In this document: positions 1-8,170 of the stretch, piece after piece | Numbering within the stretch: position 1 is the first letter of the stretch | Layout: every line of letters begins with the position of its first letter | Source of the DNA: Phoronis ovalis | Lineage: Eukaryota; Phoronida; Phoronidae | Assembly: GCA_028565635.1 (NCBI GenBank) | Contig: JAOXYB010066723.1 | Span: forward strand, 1 to 10,184 | Direction of reading: 5' to 3' | Length of the DNA stretch: 10,184 nucleotides | Translations under genes and position numbers: made by a program | The notes under the pieces: model-generated | The model's input: only the letters and a program-made list of their open reading frames with translations | What the model was told of the DNA's origin: nothing | Database searches by the model: none

Positions 1-1619
1 AATTAGAAAATTATAATTTTCACCAATTAAAAATGGTTGGTCTGTTGTTTTCACTTTAGAATTACAAAAGTAAACTAAAGATGTTTTTTTTTCACTGATA
101 TAGGATCAAACACCTGCTGACATAAAATAGTGAAACAGACTATAGTAGGAAGGAATATTCTACTTTTAAATCTGGGTGGCATTTACTGAATTTTTGAAAC
201 CATGTAATTTTTCATCAAGATTCTTTTGTAAAATAACGATCTGTCAAAATAGAAAATAATAATTTAAAAAAAAAACCTTTTCACTGTAGCAAACAATGCA
301 CCCATGAAATTAAAAGCTTATAAAAATACAAATTTTCTCTTTAATTTCTAAAAATGAACTCTTCGATTATTCAAATATACTTGGAGATGGCCCAGATTTT
401 ACAACTAACTTAGCAACCTCAGCTCTAAGATCGGACAGTAAAGTAACAGGGTGCACTTTTTATTTGTCAAATAACAATCAGGATAATAGTTTGGATAAAA
501 GTGTACTTTTTGAAGGTATGTTAGTCAAAATTACTCTGAATTAAAACTTAAGTGTGTTTTTGATCCTGTCCCAGACTAGACAAGTAGCATGTCTTCTAAG
601 TGGTTGGCTAGTCCCAGACGGGAACAGACCCTGCCCGGGAACCTGATTTTGCTCTGTTTAAATTGTGGCTTATGTTTCAAAATTTGTGCACCCCAAAATC
701 TTTGAAGATTCCCATATTCGTACATACCATTTGCGCATTTCGTAGGTTTCCGAAAATTCATCCACCTGTTTTTTTAGGAATCTAGTGTTTCTCAAAATTC
801 GTTCACTGTCCAAAAATTAAAAAAATAATTAATTTTTTAGTGTACCAAATAGAGAATTTTTACAGTATCTCTAAATTTGTAAAAAAAATGGATTGGGTTT
901 GCTTTGCCAATTTGCTATTGTAAGGAAAAATTTGGATTGAGTACCACAGAAATCGTAAGTATATCCCCTGAGAACTACTACCTTCAAAATTTTGTAAAGT
1001 AACATGAAAGCAATCCAAAATTTTGAAATAGTAATATCCAAATTATTTGCTGTAAGCTGTGGCTAGCAGAACTAAATTTTTGAATTTCTAAATGATAGAG
1101 AAAAAAAAATACAGTAAAAAGCATATAATTTAAGTCTAAAAGTTTCGCCACTTCCTCAAACCCCATCCAAAAATAACTGGAGCCCCCCCCGGACTATTAT
1201 GCACTTGGTGGAGTTGTTGGTTGCAATTCAAGCATTCCCAAAGTGCCATGTTTTGAATAGGCAATCATGACTTTCTATGTGCGATACATTACCAAATCAC
1301 AGCATTTTGTGAACATTAGGATTTGCAATAATTTGCTACACCATAAGGTCATACAAATAGTCCATTCAGTATTAGAAGGAAACTTGCCAAGCTGCAGGCA
1401 AGAAAAAAGTTAAAATACACACAAAACTGCTTAGGAAACAGATAACTATTTAAATATTGTCATCAGCATGTTTGTTTGGCATTGCTATTGGTTAGCTATG
1501 CAGACTTTCAAAAAGTAATTCGTCCAGACTTGATGATATTAAATCTAATTCTTATGGTACACTGGTATGGATTTAAATTCAGTGCAACCTTTCAAGGTGT
1601 GTTCTTCTAAAATTTCCAG
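1..1619 (+). other. ITFG2: Intron 1 (3' part) of ITFG2; no supported gene
   Basis: This stretch precedes the first visible ITFG2 exon and ends in a good acceptor (tctaaaatttccag, AG at 1618-1619). The missing N-terminal exon should carry about 30 residues ending in a calcium-loop-like motif next to the exon that begins here with GNELVVG. I looked for that motif in the + strand frames of 1-1619 and did not find it, so exon 1 lies outside the window. The stretch is AT-rich with homopolymers and a run of eight C at about 1183-1190. No convincing coding exon, RNA gene or mobile element was recognised. Confidence 0.7.
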
Positions 1620-1715
1620 GGCAATGAACTGGTGGTTGGAAACACATCTGGAGAACTTGTGATTTTTAAAGGTACTGAATCAAAACCATGGAAAAGAGAA
1701 AAAGAATTGGGAGTG
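1620..1715 (+). CDS. ITFG2: ITFG2 coding exon 2 (first visible)
   Basis: 32 codons in phase 0, starting [16 protein letters not shown] and ending KELGV. The acceptor is tttccag. The donor is gtttgt, a weak match to consensus, chosen because it keeps the frame into the next exon (ITSVGVGDV). Confidence 0.9.
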
Positions 1716-4700
1716 GTTTGTATTTTTAACAATTTAAAGTCAACAAGGTGTCACTAAAATAAAGTTTATTTAGCTGTGTCACACAGTGTGATATGAAATA
1801 TGTGGGCATTTTTAAAGTTGAATAAAAATGATGGCAGGCATTTCTAACTTATTCTGTTTCGACTACGGAAATTTAATTCATTCATAAGTGATATTTTGAC
1901 AACTAATTGACAACTATTTTGTTGGAGTTTGACTCAATTTCTGTTTTTTACCAGTGGAAAATGTATTTTGTGGATTTATTACGTACCATCATAAAAATGT
2001 TTTGTTCTATTAAAAATAGTATTAATTATTCAGTTTCTTTATTTGTAGATAACCTCCGTTGGTGTTGGAGATGTATTAAATAGAAAGAAAAATTCCCTGA
2101 TATGCCTCAATGCGGAAGGATGGTGCTTTATATTTGATGTAAAGTCTGATAATAATGGCCCTCCAGACTCTAGCAATGGTGGTTTATCTAATAAAGAAAA
2201 CATTGTTGATGGAGCAATACATGTAACCAATAAACAGCATTTACCACCAAATAGTAAAGTCATGCTTATAGCAGATGCAGGCAAGTTTATTCATGGATTC
2301 TCCCGATCGCAAAAATTACCACTCGGTGGCAGCTCCATTTGCTGCTGATTTTACAAGCAGTAGACCTACAAAGTAGATATAATATAGTGAGGAAAATGGT
2401 GATGTCCTAGGTTCACAGCTTGCTGTGGAGTTTCACATTTAGACATAGTTCCACTGGAAATTTACTAGCAGGAAAGTCATGCATAAACTGGTTTGCTACA
2501 ATATGTATGGTATTGTATGGTGTTTTAAAAACAAGAGTTTCAAAATCTGTGTCCAGGTCCAAATTTTTGTTATTATTTAACCTTTTTAGATGGTGATGGC
2601 ATGGTAGAATTAGTTGTTGGTTACTCTGACCGAGTAGTGCGCATGTTTCGCTATAGGCCAACAAATGAGGATGGCACTATGGGTCACTTTGAATTGTTAG
2701 AAAAGTGGCAGTTAGCTGGGCAGGTAAGTTCTGACCAGTGAGGTCTAAATGACCTATGTTAATTTTATTATGACTTTGACATGTTACAAGTGAATAGAGA
2801 AACAAATATTGTATTTTTGAATTTTTTGTACTAACAATTAAATTTATTTAATTACCTGTTTTAAAGTTTTGAGAATTGTACTATCAATGTTCAATTTTAG
2901 ATTGGTTCCATTACGGTAAACACAAACAATGATGGAAGCCCAACATTAATGGCCGCCCAACCTGGTTGTACATTCTGTACTTTGATAAGTCGTAAGGATA
3001 CCCTAGCTACAAAGGAAGCCATGCGAGCTGATTCATTACTAGGTGAAACACCAGAGGAAAAATTTAAAGAAGAAGATACCTTTAGGTATTTTGGCTTTGT
3101 ATTTCCTTTTTGGGACTTTTGTTAGGACTTTGCCTGAAGGTGGTGATTTTGCAAAAGCAAAAGAAGGGTTTTGCCTCTTGCTGCCTTTGCATGAAACCTT
3201 AACATTCATGCCAGTAATTTACTTTGAGACACTGGGCTGGGGATCAACCCTCCTTCCGAAATAGAGTACAGAAGGTCAGAAGGCATTGTTATGTGGTCAA
3301 CGAAAAGTTGGGAAGGAAATGTAGTTATTCTGACATTTGGTCATTTATGCATTTGTTTTGTTGTAGTGTAGATTCTGTGAGTGCTTCTGAACCATCACTC
3401 ATCCATCACCCTCTGGCATCTTCACGTGCTCGCAATCCAGGGATCTCTACAGAAATTGTAGGTGGCTTTAGCTGTACACCACATAAAGAACAGAAAGTAG
3501 AAAGCAGCAAAGCTAGTTTCTATGCTCTGTGCTCCTTAGATGGTGAGTTTGCAATGCATATCATAAATTTAAATACAACCTGCTGTGGTATTGAAGCTCA
3601 AGCAATCAATAAATTATTGCTGTCATGCACATCAGGAAGGTAAAACACTGAAATGCCTTGAATATAAAATAATCGTTTTTTAGGCACCCTGATGCTTGTT
3701 GATGGAGACAACATTGTCTGGTCTCTGCAAGTTGATCACCAGTTGTTTGGATTATCAAAATTAGATGTCACGGTAGGTCAAGAAGTTTTATCAGTATATT
3801 AAATATCGTCACTTTACATTTTCTTTTGTTTAAAGGGACTGGAGAAAGTTCAAACTTTTTCCTCAAGTTTAAAATTCAGTTACTGTCCAACCTGTTGGAC
3901 TGTGAATATCAGAGGTATTTAGGATTATTAAATTTGAAAATATGTGCAACTCGCCAATCTTGATTTCCTGTTCTTTACAGTGCTGAAAATGTGAAGTCTT
4001 TTTTGTCACTAAGCTGGAATAAAAGGAGCCTGTGATTTTCGGGGAATTTTTAATTGGCATGTTTGACGATCAAACCAATTCTATATACAGTTACAAAGAA
4101 ATGTTCAGAAACAAATTGTTCTGCTTTGATTGCAGTTGCAAAATGTGAATAGTTGTGCATTAGGCACATGACATCTATTTGTCCCATTTGTCCTACAGCA
4201 GCATAATTGTTGTCTTTCTGAAAGTGCTGGTAACAAGTGACATCTGGCAGGGAAGAATCCTTTTCAAGAAAACTTGATATTATTTTTTTCAAGCATGTTT
4301 TCCTTGACAAATGGTGAGCCTAACTTACTATAATGGTTATGAAATTTTAGGGTGATGGCACGGATGAAGTAATTGTTTGTTCTTGGGATGGACAGACATA
4401 TATAGTCAACCATAACAGACAAGTTGTACGATTTCATTTTGAAGAAAAGGTGTCTGCTTTCGCAGCAGGTACTGAAATAGGAAATTTAAGAATTGTTTGG
4501 GAATTTGTAAAAGGTGACATTACTATAGTGTAATTCTGCATGTCTGATCTGTGTAAAATAAAAAATGGATGATTTTATCAAGCAGTTTAAAGATTGCCAG
4601 CTTCGATTATGTATTTGCTCTGTACCATATAAATAACATAGATAACACTTTAGTCTCTTCAGTACATGTTTGTAATAACTATTTTAGGTCTTTATGCTGT

Positions 4701-5477
4701 TAAGGATGGTAGTAATAAACCTTGTTTGATATATGCCACTTTTAACAATCGTCTGCACGTATACCATGATATAAGCATGTTACAAGTACCATCTGCCAAT
4801 CTTATACAGACTATGGATAAAAATCCCGAAGCAGCTAGTCTTATTTCATCACTAAACGTTGATGGTAAGTATGTCCTATGTTTCAGAACAATAACTATTA
4901 TCAAATACAGTTTAAATCAGGGAAGAAAATGCATGCCTATTATTCTACATTACAACTTTACCAAATAGTACTACATTATGGGTGGTTAGTGCTTGTAATA
5001 ATTGATATTTTACAGGTGTGTGTATTCAGGGTAATCAGTTTGTATAACCATTAATAAGTATCCTTAAAATACGAAAAAATATTACTGGTGTTGTTTGTGG
5101 TATACACATTAATTTTTGGTAAACTGTGTTATGGTTCGTATTGCATGACTTTAGTTATTTATACACCATCATGTTATTGAAAAGACCCAGTGTTGTCGTT
5201 ATGGAATAATTTCTCTTGGGAGCAGATGTTAAAACTAAAAGTATTTCAAAATTTTTATACAGCTGTAGTGAATTGTTTACTTTATGTATAAAATGCTTGA
5301 GAAGTTGTCCAAGTATTCACCTTTAAAAATACAGCTGATAGCCTTCATGGTGATGTGCCTTAAAAGTTTTTGCTAGTATTTAAATTTCTAATATTATATT
5401 TTTCAGTCAAAGATCCTAGTCAGCTAAGACAGTTGTACCACTGGTGTTTATATGGCCATCAAGGTTCCAAATCATGA
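1620..5477 (+). CDS. ITFG2: ITFG2, KICSTOR complex subunit (spliced, lacks exon 1)
   Basis: ITFG2 is a beta-propeller-like FG-GAP repeat protein. With KPTN, KICS2 and SZT2 it forms KICSTOR, which recruits GATOR1 to the lysosome and dampens mTORC1 when amino acids or glucose are scarce (established for the mammalian protein). Visible coding exons are 1620-1715, 2049-2280, 2590-2723, 2901-3085, 3367-3542, 3684-3772, 4351-4468, 4688-4864 and 5407-5477. All phases match and they join to 425 residues plus TGA. Matches to the vertebrate protein run the whole length: [10 protein letters not shown] near residue 2, VGVGDV near 37, AEGW near 56, DADGDG at 108-113 followed by [19 protein letters not shown] near 268, [10 protein letters not shown] near 289, and [19 protein letters not shown] from 305. 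The DxDGDG loop is a calcium-binding FG-GAP signature. With exon 1 the protein would be close to the usual length of about 450. No stops or frameshifts were seen. Confidence 0.95.
2049..2280 (+). CDS. ITFG2: ITFG2 coding exon 3
   Basis: Acceptor tttatttgtag. Encodes [20 protein letters not shown], then [10 protein letters not shown], an Asn/Ser-rich loop, and [12 protein letters not shown]. It ends with one base of a split Asp codon. The donor is GC (cag|gcaagt) rather than GT. Confidence 0.9.
2590..2723 (+). CDS. ITFG2: ITFG2 coding exon 4
   Basis: Acceptor ctttttag, donor cag|gtaagt. Completes the DxDGDG loop and continues with [18 protein letters not shown], ending KWQLAGQ. This is the best-conserved FG-GAP repeat in the protein. 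Confidence 0.93.
2901..3085 (+). CDS. ITFG2: ITFG2 coding exon 5
   Basis: Acceptor tcaattttag. Encodes [20 protein letters not shown], then PGCTFCTL and a charged variable linker. The donor is gtattt after tttag and leaves phase 2, which the next exon restores. The charged 3' end is poorly conserved in the family, so the donor is slightly less certain than the others. Confidence 0.87.
3367..3542 (+). CDS. ITFG2: ITFG2 coding exon 6
   Basis: Acceptor tttgttgtag, donor gatg|gtgagt. Begins with a Ser-rich linker, then [12 protein letters not shown], which corresponds to the vertebrate NVSTHLIG segment, and ends FYALCSLDG. The open frame runs on into the flanking introns, but homology stops at these splice sites. 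Confidence 0.9.
3684..3772 (+). CDS. ITFG2: ITFG2 coding exon 7
   Basis: Acceptor gttttttag, donor acg|gtaggt. Encodes [20 protein letters not shown], then FGLSKLDVT, which closely matches the vertebrate [20 protein letters not shown] segment. Confidence 0.93.
4351..4468 (+). CDS. ITFG2: ITFG2 coding exon 8
   Basis: Acceptor gaaattttag, donor cag|gtactg. Encodes [19 protein letters not shown], then [20 protein letters not shown]. This is another FG-GAP-like repeat with near-identity to the vertebrate protein around CxWDGQTYI. Confidence 0.94.
4688..4864 (+). CDS. ITFG2: ITFG2 coding exon 9
   Basis: Acceptor actattttag, donor gatg|gtaagt. Encodes [20 protein letters not shown], then RLHVYHDI and the helical C-terminal segment [20 protein letters not shown]. 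Confidence 0.93.
5407..5477 (+). CDS. ITFG2: ITFG2 terminal coding exon 10 with stop
   Basis: Acceptor attatatttttcag. Encodes [20 protein letters not shown] and three more residues, then TGA at 5475-5477. It aligns with the vertebrate VDPDDL...LLHQTLYHPDQ end and stops about 10 residues earlier, which is normal variation for this tail. Confidence 0.92.
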
Positions 5478-5985
5478 CAGCTGGTAACAAAAAAATGTTA
5501 GTAGTCACATGATAATTAAAACACTCTTTTAAAATGTAAATTTATTTGATTACAAGACACAAGTTTTCCTAGGAAAAGAATATGCCACTAGCTATTATTA
5601 TTTCCACTAGCTTGGGGAAAGGTTTAGATTTTCTGTAAAAATCTGTACAAGCTCTTTGGTTTCATGAGCTTTCCTTGTTTCTGAAGTTGTGAATTACAGA
5701 AACATTTCTGCCTCATTTTCCTTGAATCTCAGTCTTGTTAAGCCTGAGTAATGGAAATAAGTAACATAATGGTGGTGTAACAGATTGTGATACTTATTCC
5801 TTGTCATATCTTATCTATTTACTTCTTTCAATTCATTTAAATTTACCAGTCTTACCAGTTTGTGATAGTTGGTGAATTAAAATGTATTGAAGTTTCAAGA
5901 ATTAAATTTATATATATTTCAACCTGTTTTATAAACACCCATTTTATTAATGCAAAATCTCAATAAAAAGTCCAGTTATATGAGT
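5478..5985 (+). other. ITFG2: Probable ITFG2 3' UTR
   Basis: AT-rich sequence after the stop with no coding potential. An ATTAAA at 5515-5520 could give a short 3' end. The first canonical AATAAA is at 5962-5967, followed by T/G-rich sequence (cttgtatatatatg). The true 3' end is inferred, not seen. Confidence 0.55.
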
Positions 5986-6075
5986 ACCTTGTATATATAT
6001 GATCATGCAATACTGAAAGTATTAGTAAAATCTGACAGTGGCAGTTTGTCCTTGTGTAATTGAAATCAGCCTGGC
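5933..6075. repeat. Dispersed direct repeat, copy 1
   Basis: Imperfect copy of 6963-7112. Shared landmarks in order are acacccat, caataaaa...tccag, tatatgag, atgcaatact, agtatt, the exact 16-mer ctgacagtggcagttt (6032-6047), and aattgaaat. The spacing of landmarks between copies is about 1,033 to 1,043 bases, so the copies differ by small indels. No open frame explains the conservation. It could be a short non-autonomous element or duplicated intron sequence of the - strand pseudogene. Confidence 0.75.
5962..5967 (+). terminator. Poly(A) signal AATAAA, candidate for ITFG2
   Basis: First canonical hexamer downstream of the ITFG2 stop, about 485 bases after it, with a GT-rich stretch 20-40 bases further on. 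It lies inside a segment that recurs at 6963-7112, where the second copy also has AATAAA (6995-7000). Confidence 0.5.
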
Positions 6076-6260
6076 CTTTGCAACAAGGCGACTTGGGAAT
6101 TGGACCCGATTCTTAAAGACACTTCTAGCAAACCTTACACAAAAGGTATGCCTAATGGAAGCAATGTCACTGGCAGTCTTAAATGTCTGTGATGTTAGTG
6201 CATTTGCTATGTATACCCTTCTATGAGAACCCAAGAAAGGTGTCGCATGGTTAAACAAGT
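6075..6260 (-). pseudogene. Exon remnant of the transposon-like gene (TPFLGSHRR region)
   Basis: One continuous open frame on the - strand after acceptor aacgtttcag. It reads ATPFLGSHRRVYIANALTSQ, then TFKTASDIASI and FARSVFKN. In the family I recall, a WxSQP-FLGSHRR-like motif is followed by LLLAxAILxSGxTFxK, so this is the segment that follows the Cys motif of the previous remnant. Two or three residues appear to be missing around VYIANAL. Beyond 6075 the similarity ends in the direct repeat. Confidence 0.5.
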
Positions 6261-6441
6261 CTGAAACGTTCTTTCAAACATTTCTTTAGATAAATTTATT
6301 TTTCACCCCCATGTCCATTGCACTAGTCCAACTGACATAGTTTCAGTTATTAAGTGCAATATTATCTCGCTTATCTTTCCACTTGAGTGCTAGTAGGCAC
6401 CCTTTTTGTCTTTGTTTCCCCTTCCCCTGCAGAGGGATCTT

Positions 6442-6712
6442 GTCTATTCACTTTCACCATGCCGAAATGTTGAAATCATCATGAAAACTTCAACAGTTTG
6501 GTGAGCTTGTGTATTCTTCCCCCTTCTGATTCAGCATTTGGCGGAGTACACACTTATTGTTGAGTACAAAGAGATCTCTTCTTCATTTTAACCATGCCAA
6601 GTTTGGAAACCATCGCAACTTCAACACAGTTTGGTATCCTCATATATTCTTCCCCTTCTGATTTAGATATCTCGCTAGGTGGCTACAGTGTACAACTATT
6701 TTGTAACTACCC
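6442..6712. repeat. Two-unit imperfect tandem repeat, period about 135 bp
   Basis: Unit 1 (about 6442-6576) and unit 2 (about 6577-6712) share in order accatgcc (6456 and 6591), a block around aacttcaaca...gtttggt, and tattcttcccc...ttctgatt. They differ by many substitutions and small gaps, so the duplication is old. It sits between two pseudogene exon remnants. No function is visible. Confidence 0.7.
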
Positions 6713-6962
6713 TTCTTCGTTTGATTAGTGGCTTTGTATGTTTCACAGATGTGGAAGAAAGATTTGAAGGTCATAATTAGTCATGGATTCAGATCTCCTA
6801 CATTTCAGTATGCCAATTCTACCGTCGTGACAGAATTCACCTGATTCTTGTGTTTTGTTGTTTGTTAATGTCACAGTGTTTGCCTCCTGGCTAGACATCT
6901 TCACCCATGCAAATAAACTTGTTCTAAACTGCAAGACAAATACCGCATGTCTATTTTACAGG

Positions 6963-7112
6963 CACACCCATGTGTTTTATCCTAGTAAAACTTCAATAAA
7001 ATCCAGGTATATGAGCACCTGTATATGATGCAATACTAAAATTTAGATATCTGATTGGCAAGTATTGGCAAAACCTGACAGTGGCAGTTTATCCTATAAT
7101 TGAAATTACCTT
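6963..7112. repeat. Dispersed direct repeat, copy 2
   Basis: Partner of 5933-6075 in the same orientation. It contains the identical 16-mer ctgacagtggcagttt at 7075-7090 and an AATAAA at 6995-7000. On the - strand its beginning coincides with the presumed end of a pseudogene exon at 7110 (AAAG|GTAATT). Confidence 0.75.
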
Positions 7113-7420
7113 TCAGTTACACGAGTCCAAACAACACTAAGTTTTGCTCCAGAGTACACTGGTTTTGCTGATGTTATATTTTCGCCGCATGACTGGCAAC
7201 GTTTAATTAAATAACTTGAGAATCTTTGACTCATAAACAATATATGTTTGCATCTGGTCATCACCAGTGGAATCCAACTCGGAACCACTGGTGCTCTTGC
7301 CACTATAGCTGCTACTTTGTTGTCACTCAACATCTGATGATAGAGCACTGGTGGATGAAATGCTGGTGGATTAAGTGCTGGTAGAGGGAGCGCTTTGACT
7401 GTGAACTCTCCTAAACTCAC
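7110..7420 (-). pseudogene. Exon remnant of the transposon-like gene (YIVYES / CQSCGE region)
   Basis: Preceded by a good - strand acceptor (ccattagtttcag) and followed by a donor-like AAAG|GTAATT. Two frames must be combined. One gives SSSYSGKSTSGSELDSTGDD and QTYIVYESKILKLF before a stop; the other picks up at LIKRCQSCGENITSAK and SGAKLSVVW. Stops TAA and TGA interrupt the Ser/Thr-rich part. Cys pair CQSC looks like half of a small zinc-binding site; the expected partner Cys further on seems lost. Confidence 0.5.
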
Positions 7421-7529
7421 CTGAAACTAATGGAAATGGTGAGCATAAGAAAGTGACAGCAACACAGGATCTGGGTAACATACCTACAAGTTCAGCACTG
7501 ATGGTGGCACCAACCGCAGAACTGGAAAA

Positions 7530-8016
7530 TAAAAATTAAATTAGATAAACACCAGTCATTTCAGTTCAAACATTTATTTGAATCACGAATGATGAAGATC
7601 TGAAATACAAATAAAGAGTTTGTTTACTAAATGACTTATAAAGATAGTAACGCAGTATGAAAACAATCGGGCTTGAATAACTGCATGAAAAGTAACAATT
7701 CCTACCTCTATGAAAACTAGCGTGTATCGTGCTGGTAAAATGGCGGAACTCATCCCCGAGACACCTAGCGGTAATATAACAAACTAATACATAATTCTCT
7801 AAAAATAACACCAACAATTATAAACGTTACATAAAGAATACCTAAACCGTAAAATACAATGCATTTATAATATCTTGTGGATAACCAAGGGGGCCTCACC
7901 CTCAATATGCCCAGTTAAGAAAATAAGTAATGTCTATAAATTAAAACAAATACAAGATTATGTATATAAATATTACATTGATTATGGAACATATATCTTA
8001 TTATGACTTGACAACA
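7530..8016 (-). repeat. Probable 3' LTR/tail of a Gypsy-like element (limits uncertain)
   Basis: This non-coding block follows the stop of the integrase-PHD frame on the - strand, where a 3' LTR is expected. It holds a - strand AATAAA (7573-7578) near its end. No 5' LTR is in the window, so ends and target duplications cannot be set; TG/CA termini were not securely found. A C-run (gcccccttgg on the - strand, about 7886-7895) lies inside it. It may also contain flanking host sequence. Confidence 0.4.
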
Positions 8017-8023
8017 CTACGAA

Positions 8024-8170
8024 TTACTGTCTGCACTTTGGACAGACAAATTCGGGAAGATCCCGAGCCTCCACTGCAGACAAGTCGACACAGTCAATGT
8101 GACACCACAACTCACACTTATCACAGGACACCGTAACCCTGCCATTATCTGGCTGATTGCATATGCAATG
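8024..8170 (-). other. PHD finger (C4HC3) at the integrase C-terminus
   Basis: Reads CICNQP...VSCDKCELWCHIDC...EFVCPKC, with all eight zinc ligands present in order and normal PHD spacing. A Trp two residues before the His corresponds to the aromatic-cage Trp of H3K4me3-reading PHD fingers such as those of the PHF8/KDM7 group. This portion has no internal stop or frameshift, unlike the integrase part. Binding of methylated histone H3 is an inference. Confidence 0.8.

Larger units (their letters stand above)
6075..7521 (-). pseudogene. Decayed spliced gene of an unnamed transposon-like protein family
   Basis: Three remnants read on the - strand. The first is a possible small exon at 7521-7484 (acceptor ttttattttccag, donor G|gtatgt). 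The second (7420-7110) has a Ser/Thr-rich linker with in-frame stops, then TYIVYESKILKLF, then after a frameshift a Cys motif (KRCQSCGENI) and SGAKLSVVW. The third (6260-6075), after acceptor acgtttcag, reads TPFLGSHRR, ANALTSQTFKTASDIA and FARSVF...SRLVA. These match, in order, landmarks I remember from uncharacterised proteins frequent in invertebrate and fish genomes: [YF]IVFES-LL-LF, CxxC, WxSQP, LLLAAAILFTG. I know no accepted name or function; repeated copies in genomes suggest a mobile origin. Stops, frameshifts and absence of the later catalytic-looking region mark it as dead. Family assignment is from memory and moderate. Confidence 0.5.

Noticed and set aside
340-515. Stop-free + strand frame (NELFDYSNILGDGPDF...) ending at a donor-like gaag|gtatgt
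   Set aside because: There is no good acceptor upstream and no resemblance to the missing ITFG2 N-terminus or to another family. It is possibly a chance frame.
576-761. 61-codon - strand frame in a GC-richer patch with cccgggaac
   Set aside because: No family resemblance was found. The patch may be a fragment of an old repeat but nothing supports a gene.
1183-1190. Poly-C run cccccccc
   Set aside because: It is a plain homopolymer in intron 1 with no flanking repeat structure or inverted partner found.
1779-1791. Perfect 6-bp inverted repeat TCACAC-A-GTGTGA in intron 2
   Set aside because: Short palindromes like this are expected by chance, and nothing around it suggests a binding site or hairpin function.
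2039-2664. Antisense open frames over ITFG2 exons 3 and 4
   Set aside because: They are shadows of the conserved + strand coding exons.
3224-3643. 139-codon + strand open frame
   Set aside because: It contains ITFG2 exon 6 in the right frame, but its ends are intron sequence on both sides. Homology stops at the splice sites, so it is not a separate gene.
3869-4310. Two antisense open frames (63 and 86 codons) in ITFG2 intron 7
   Set aside because: The composition looks somewhat protein-like, but I recognise no family and saw no supporting splice sites. Frames of this size occur by chance, so this is kept only as a note.
6090-6110. tRNA-like B box (gggtccaattccc on the - strand)
   Set aside because: The loop does not fit the TTCRANNC pattern, no A box lies at the right distance, and the site is inside the pseudogene coding remnant.
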